Source of the DNA: DATMBL01 sp050735975
GTDB lineage: Bacteria; Desulfobacterota; Binatia; UBA9968
Assembly (NCBI GenBank): GCA_050735975.1
Contig: JBOHVS010000001.1
Span: forward strand, 1 to 15,835
Reading direction: 5' to 3'
DNA length: 15,835 nt
The notes under the pieces are model-generated. The model had not been told where the DNA came from and made no database searches. It saw nothing but the letters and a program-made list of their open reading frames with translations. The translations under genes and the position numbers were made by a program. Each line of letters starts with the position of its first letter. Position 1 is the first letter of the stretch. Shown one piece after another: positions 12,959 through 15,835 of the stretch.

Positions 12959-15262
12959 ATGAAGAGAGCGATAGCATTAAACACGGTGGGCAAGAGCGCT
13001 CGCCGGGTCGACGGAGTCGAAAAGGTAACCGGAAAAGCCGTTTACACGGGAGATGTCGAACTGCCGGGTATGGCCTATGCAAAAATTCTCCGGAGCCCGG
13101 TGGCGCATGCCAAGCTGGTCAAGGTCGATGCGTCGCGAGCGGCAAACCTCACCGGGGTCATCGCGGCACTAACGCGCGACGACATCATGGATTTCAATTA
13201 TCGATATGGCGCGACCTACAAAGACCAATGTATCGTCGCCGTCGATAAAGTCAGATACGTCGGCGATCCCGTTGCGGCGGTTTTGGCCGCAGATCCGGCG
13301 ACGGCGGAGGAGGCGCTCGAGCTTATCGACGTCGAGTATGAAGAGCTGCCTAAAGTGACTGGTATCGACGAAGCGATCGCCGAGGGCGCGCCAATGGTTC
13401 ACGAAGGCGATGTCGCGCGAGCGGAGCTTCGAGGCTCGACTTACGGCGCCCCCGAACGATTCAAAGGAACCAATGTCTGCTACTATTTTGGTTATGAACG
13501 GGGAAACCTCGAAGCGGCTTTCAAGCAGGCGGACTTCGTGTTCGAGGACACGTTCCGCTTTCACAAGGTGCAGCACTATTCGCTGGAGCCGCATACGAAC
13601 ATCGCATACTACGACGGCGAGAAATTCACGATCTGGAGCTCATGCCAGGACCCGTTCACCTTGCGCGATCATCTGTCCGGAATCTTTCGATTACCGCTGA
13701 GCCGCATTCGCGTCATCGTTCCATACGTTGGCGGCGGCTACGGCGGCAAACTTTACGTAAAGGCCGAACCGATCGCGGCCGCGCTTTCGTGGAAGACCGG
13801 CCGGCCGGTGAAACTGGTGTTGTCGATTGGTGAAAGCTTCAAGACGGTCACGCGTCACGGGGCTCGTGTGAAGCTTAAAACAGGAATCATGCGCGACGGC
13901 CGGCTAGTCGCCAGGGAATGCCAGATTTTCACCGACACAGGCGGCTATGCGGACGCGGGTCCACGGGTAACCCAGAAGGCCGGTTATCGATCGTTGGGCC
14001 CTTATCGGATTCCACACGCGAAGGTCGAAGCCCACGGTGTTTACACCAATACCGTGCCGGCCGGGGCTTTCCGCGGGTTCGGCGGAGTACAGGTCACCTG
14101 GGCCTATGAATCGCAAATGGACATGATGGCCGAACGGCTCGGTATCGATCCTGTGGACCTGCGCCTGAAGAATCTTTTGAAAAAGGGTGAGATTTACACG
14201 GCGGGGGATACGCCGGTCGATTGCGATTTAAAGGAAGGGTTACTGAAAGTCGCCGGCGCTCTGAAGTGGAAACAGAAGTCCACCAAACCCAATACCGGCA
14301 AAGGCATCGGCATGTGCATGAAGGATGCGGGCGGAACCTACAAGGTTGCCGGCGCCGGCGTAAGGATTTCGTCCGATGGCAGCGTTGTACTGTTAACCGG
14401 GACCGTAGAGATTGGCCAGGGGCCGCGTACCGCGTTGAGCCAGATTGTCGCTGAAGAGTTGGCGACGACTCTGGACCAGGTGACGGTCGCGCAACTGGAT
14501 ACCGACGTGACGCCTTACGACATTTCGACAAGTGCCAGCAGTTCCACGGTCGTTATGGGGTTAGCCTGTCAGAGGGCCGCTCAGGATGCCAAAAAACAGT
14601 TGCTGGGATGCGCGGCCAAGGTTCTCAAGGAGAAAGGAAGCTCATTGACCCTAAGAGACGGCGCGATTCATACGCAGAAGGGTCAAACTATGCCCTACGG
14701 CAAGATCATTGTGGAATTCTTCGGCAGCAAGGCCGGCGAGATCATAGGGAAGGGCCTTTATCGCGACAAGCGAAGCGCAAAAGCCGTCCTCGGATCGCCG
14801 ACGACCTTCTGGGAAGTCGGTTGGGGCGGAGTGGAAGTAGAAGTGGATTCTGAAACCGGCGAGATCAAGCTGTTGAATTACATATCGGTAGCAGACGTGG
14901 GAAGAGCGATTAATCCGGAACAGGTTCACGGCCAGGACGAGGGGGCTGTGATGTTCGGCATCGGCCACACTCTGATGGAGGAGATGATCTACGAAGACGG
15001 CCAGCTCCTGAATCCCAACCTTATCGATTACCGCGTGCCCACCTTTGAGAATCTGCCGAAAAAATTTTCCACTTACTTGATCGAGAATGGCAACGGCCCG
15101 GGACCTTTCGGAGCCAAAGGGATGGGGGAGGGCGGGTTACTGCCGGTCGCATCGGCTGTTGCAAACGCGGTCCGGCAAGCGGTCGGCGTCCGGATTCAGG
15201 ATCTCCCGTTGACACCGCCCAAAGTGTGGCGTGCTTTACAAAAGAAGCGGCAAGCTAAGTAG
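12959..15262 (+). CDS. Xanthine dehydrogenase-family molybdopterin-binding (large) subunit, 767 aa
   Basis: Catalytic Mo subunit of a molybdenum hydroxylase (xanthine dehydrogenase, CO dehydrogenase, 4-hydroxybenzoyl-CoA reductase family). The N-terminal a/b-hammerhead domain begins VGKSARRVDGVEKVTGKAVYT (10-30). Cofactor loops follow: VGGGYGGK (257-264), GAFRGFGG (369-376) and VEIGQGPRT (483-491). The catalytic Glu724 lies in GAKGMGEGG (718-726). The AFRGFGG loop differs from the AYRCSFR loop of true form I CoxL, so CO oxidation is unlikely; dehydrogenation, hydroxylation or aryl-CoA dehydroxylation remain possible. ATG 12959 is the only start codon between the upstream stop and the conserved N-terminus, yet it has no ribosome binding site and follows a terminator by 15 bases. 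The Fe-S and FAD subunits normally encoded alongside are absent here: the next gene is convergent. Confidence 0.95.
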   Translation: MKRAIALNTVGKSARRVDGVEKVTGKAVYTGDVELPGMAYAKILRSPVAHAKLVKVDASRAANLTGVIAALTRDDIMDFNYRYGATYKDQCIVAVDKVRYVGDPVAAVLAADPATAEEALELIDVEYEELPKVTGIDEAIAEGAPMVHEGDVARAELRGSTYGAPERFKGTNVCYYFGYERGNLEAAFKQADFVFEDTFRFHKVQHYSLEPHTNIAYYDGEKFTIWSSCQDPFTLRDHLSGIFRLPLSRIRVIVPYVGGGYGGKLYVKAEPIAAALSWKTGRPVKLVLSIGESFKTVTRHGARVKLKTGIMRDGRLVARECQIFTDTGGYADAGPRVTQKAGYRSLGPYRIPHAKVEAHGVYTNTVPAGAFRGFGGVQVTWAYESQMDMMAERLGIDPVDLRLKNLLKKGEIYTAGDTPVDCDLKEGLLKVAGALKWKQKSTKPNTGKGIGMCMKDAGGTYKVAGAGVRISSDGSVVLLTGTVEIGQGPRTALSQIVAEELATTLDQVTVAQLDTDVTPYDISTSASSSTVVMGLACQRAAQDAKKQLLGCAAKVLKEKGSSLTLRDGAIHTQKGQTMPYGKIIVEFFGSKAGEIIGKGLYRDKRSAKAVLGSPTTFWEVGWGGVEVEVDSETGEIKLLNYISVADVGRAINPEQVHGQDEGAVMFGIGHTLMEEMIYEDGQLLNPNLIDYRVPTFENLPKKFSTYLIENGNGPGPFGAKGMGEGGLLPVASAVANAVRQAVGVRIQDLPLTPPKVWRALQKKRQAK

Positions 15263-15341
15263 CCTTCGCTCACTCTCTCCCGGCTTGTGCACGGGTCATA
15301 CTTCCTCGCCCTCCGTGTGCTTCCTCAACGGGGGGCACCCA

Positions 15342-15835
15342 CTACAGGGCTAAGACCTCGCCGCACCGGTTGCAGGTCGCCAGTTTCGGGTCGGTTTTCA
15401 TGGCCGCCGTGGCTCTGGTGACGGCGTCTGAAGGATCGTCAAATCTCACCCTAGTTTCATAAAGTGTGTTGCTGCACTGCTCGCAAACCCAGACGAACCG
15501 ATCGATTTCGCTGGGTTGGCGCTTTCGCTCAACGACGAAGGTCCACGAGCCTTCCCGGCGCCGCGGCGAGTGCGGTATATTGCCGGGCAGGAGAAACATT
15601 TCGCCTGCTTTTAGCAGCGCCATCTGTTGCTTGCCGTCGCGCATGACATAATGGAGATTGAGCTCGCCCTCGAGTTGATAAAAGATCTCATCTCCCGGAT
15701 TGATGTGAAAATCCTTGCGCCGGTTGGGCCCGCGAGTGACGAAGGCGATGAAGTCGGAATCTTCCCAGATCACTCTCCGCTGTCCCCAGTTGGCGCGGTT
15801 CTCATCGATCCACCGGCGCAAATCGAAACCTTGAA
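15342..15835 (-). CDS. nbaC: 3-hydroxyanthranilate 3,4-dioxygenase (cupin with rubredoxin-like site), 5' end outside window
   Basis: A ring-cleaving non-haem iron dioxygenase that converts 3-hydroxyanthranilate to 2-amino-3-carboxymuconate semialdehyde. The frame is open through the right edge, and the conserved opening FDLRRWIDE begins at codon 15825-15827, so the start lies beyond 15835. Counting from the Met-Arg-Arg position at 15821 (a TTG, read as Leu): the catalytic iron ligands are His39, Glu45 (H-x5-E) and His84 (NIPHSP), substrate-side Arg35 lies in GPNRRKDFH, and a second acid, Glu98, in VVERKR. The C-terminal C-x2-C pairs, Cys113/Cys116 and Cys150/Cys153, form the rubredoxin-like structural iron site of the bacterial enzyme. 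The gene ends at TAG 15342-15344, convergent with the molybdopterin subunit. The family is well matched, although a relative acting on another aminophenol-type substrate cannot be excluded. Confidence 0.92.
   Translation of the reverse strand, partial: QGFDLRRWIDENRANWGQRRVIWEDSDFIAFVTRGPNRRKDFHINPGDEIFYQLEGELNLHYVMRDGKQQMALLKAGEMFLLPGNIPHSPRRREGSWTFVVERKRQPSEIDRFVWVCEQCSNTLYETRVRFDDPSDAVTRATAAMKTDPKLATCNRCGEVLAL

Noticed and set aside
1..15835. tRNA, rRNA, CRISPR array, transposase, phage or defence system
   Set aside because: No cloverleaf-like or rRNA sequence, no regularly spaced repeats, and no recombinase or defence domains were found on either strand.

Overview
The window is protein-coding almost end to end, with no stretch over about 200 bases lacking a gene. 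Base composition is moderately GC-rich, genes are preceded by strong AGGAGG-type ribosome binding sites, and intergenic gaps hold short degenerate dispersed repeats. Together with the gene families present (many amidohydrolase-2 paralogues, a UbiD, a dihydroxyphthalate-decarboxylase-like protein, a xanthine-dehydrogenase-type subunit), this suggests an uncultured soil, sediment or sponge-type bacterium such as Tectomicrobia, Rokubacteria, Binatota or a deltaproteobacterial relative. That placement is a guess from family content; no rRNA or marker gene is present.

Layout. Left part (1-3144): the tail of a BON-domain protein, a large alpha/beta hydrolase, a DUF1989 (urea-carboxylase-associated type) protein and a possible DUF218-like protein. 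These are separate units, with a MITE-like repeat element (2340-2464) and an octamer tandem repeat (3094-3133) in the gaps. Middle part (3208-7493): an amidohydrolase-2 gene on the minus strand is divergent from a plus-strand set of a 4,5-dihydroxyphthalate-decarboxylase-like protein, a closely similar second amidohydrolase-2 and a PqqC/CADD-like haem-oxygenase-fold diiron (HDO) protein whose start overlaps the amidohydrolase stop. A back-to-back promoter pair sits in the divergent gap and a terminator-like nested hairpin follows the HDO gene. Then come a TerC/Alx membrane protein (7565-8491), two more amidohydrolase-2 genes (8687-9778, 9860-10978), a UbiD-family decarboxylase (11151-12596), a 48-residue two-CxxC zinc ribbon (12755-12901), an intrinsic terminator, an xanthine-dehydrogenase-family molybdopterin subunit (12959-15262) and, convergent at the right edge, a 3-hydroxyanthranilate 3,4-dioxygenase whose start lies outside the window.

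How they may work together. Every catalytic family from 3208 onward, apart from TerC, is known for turning over aromatic or ring-cleavage carboxylates: non-oxidative decarboxylation (amidohydrolase-2, UbiD, Pht5-like), non-haem iron oxygenation (HDO, 3-HAO) and Mo-dependent hydroxylation or dehydroxylation (XDH family). The cluster reads as a catabolic island for an aromatic carboxylic acid, possibly an aminoaromatic one. The substrate cannot be read from sequence, and the four amidohydrolases differ from ACMSD at the catalytic His position, so they are not simply the classical partner of 3-HAO.
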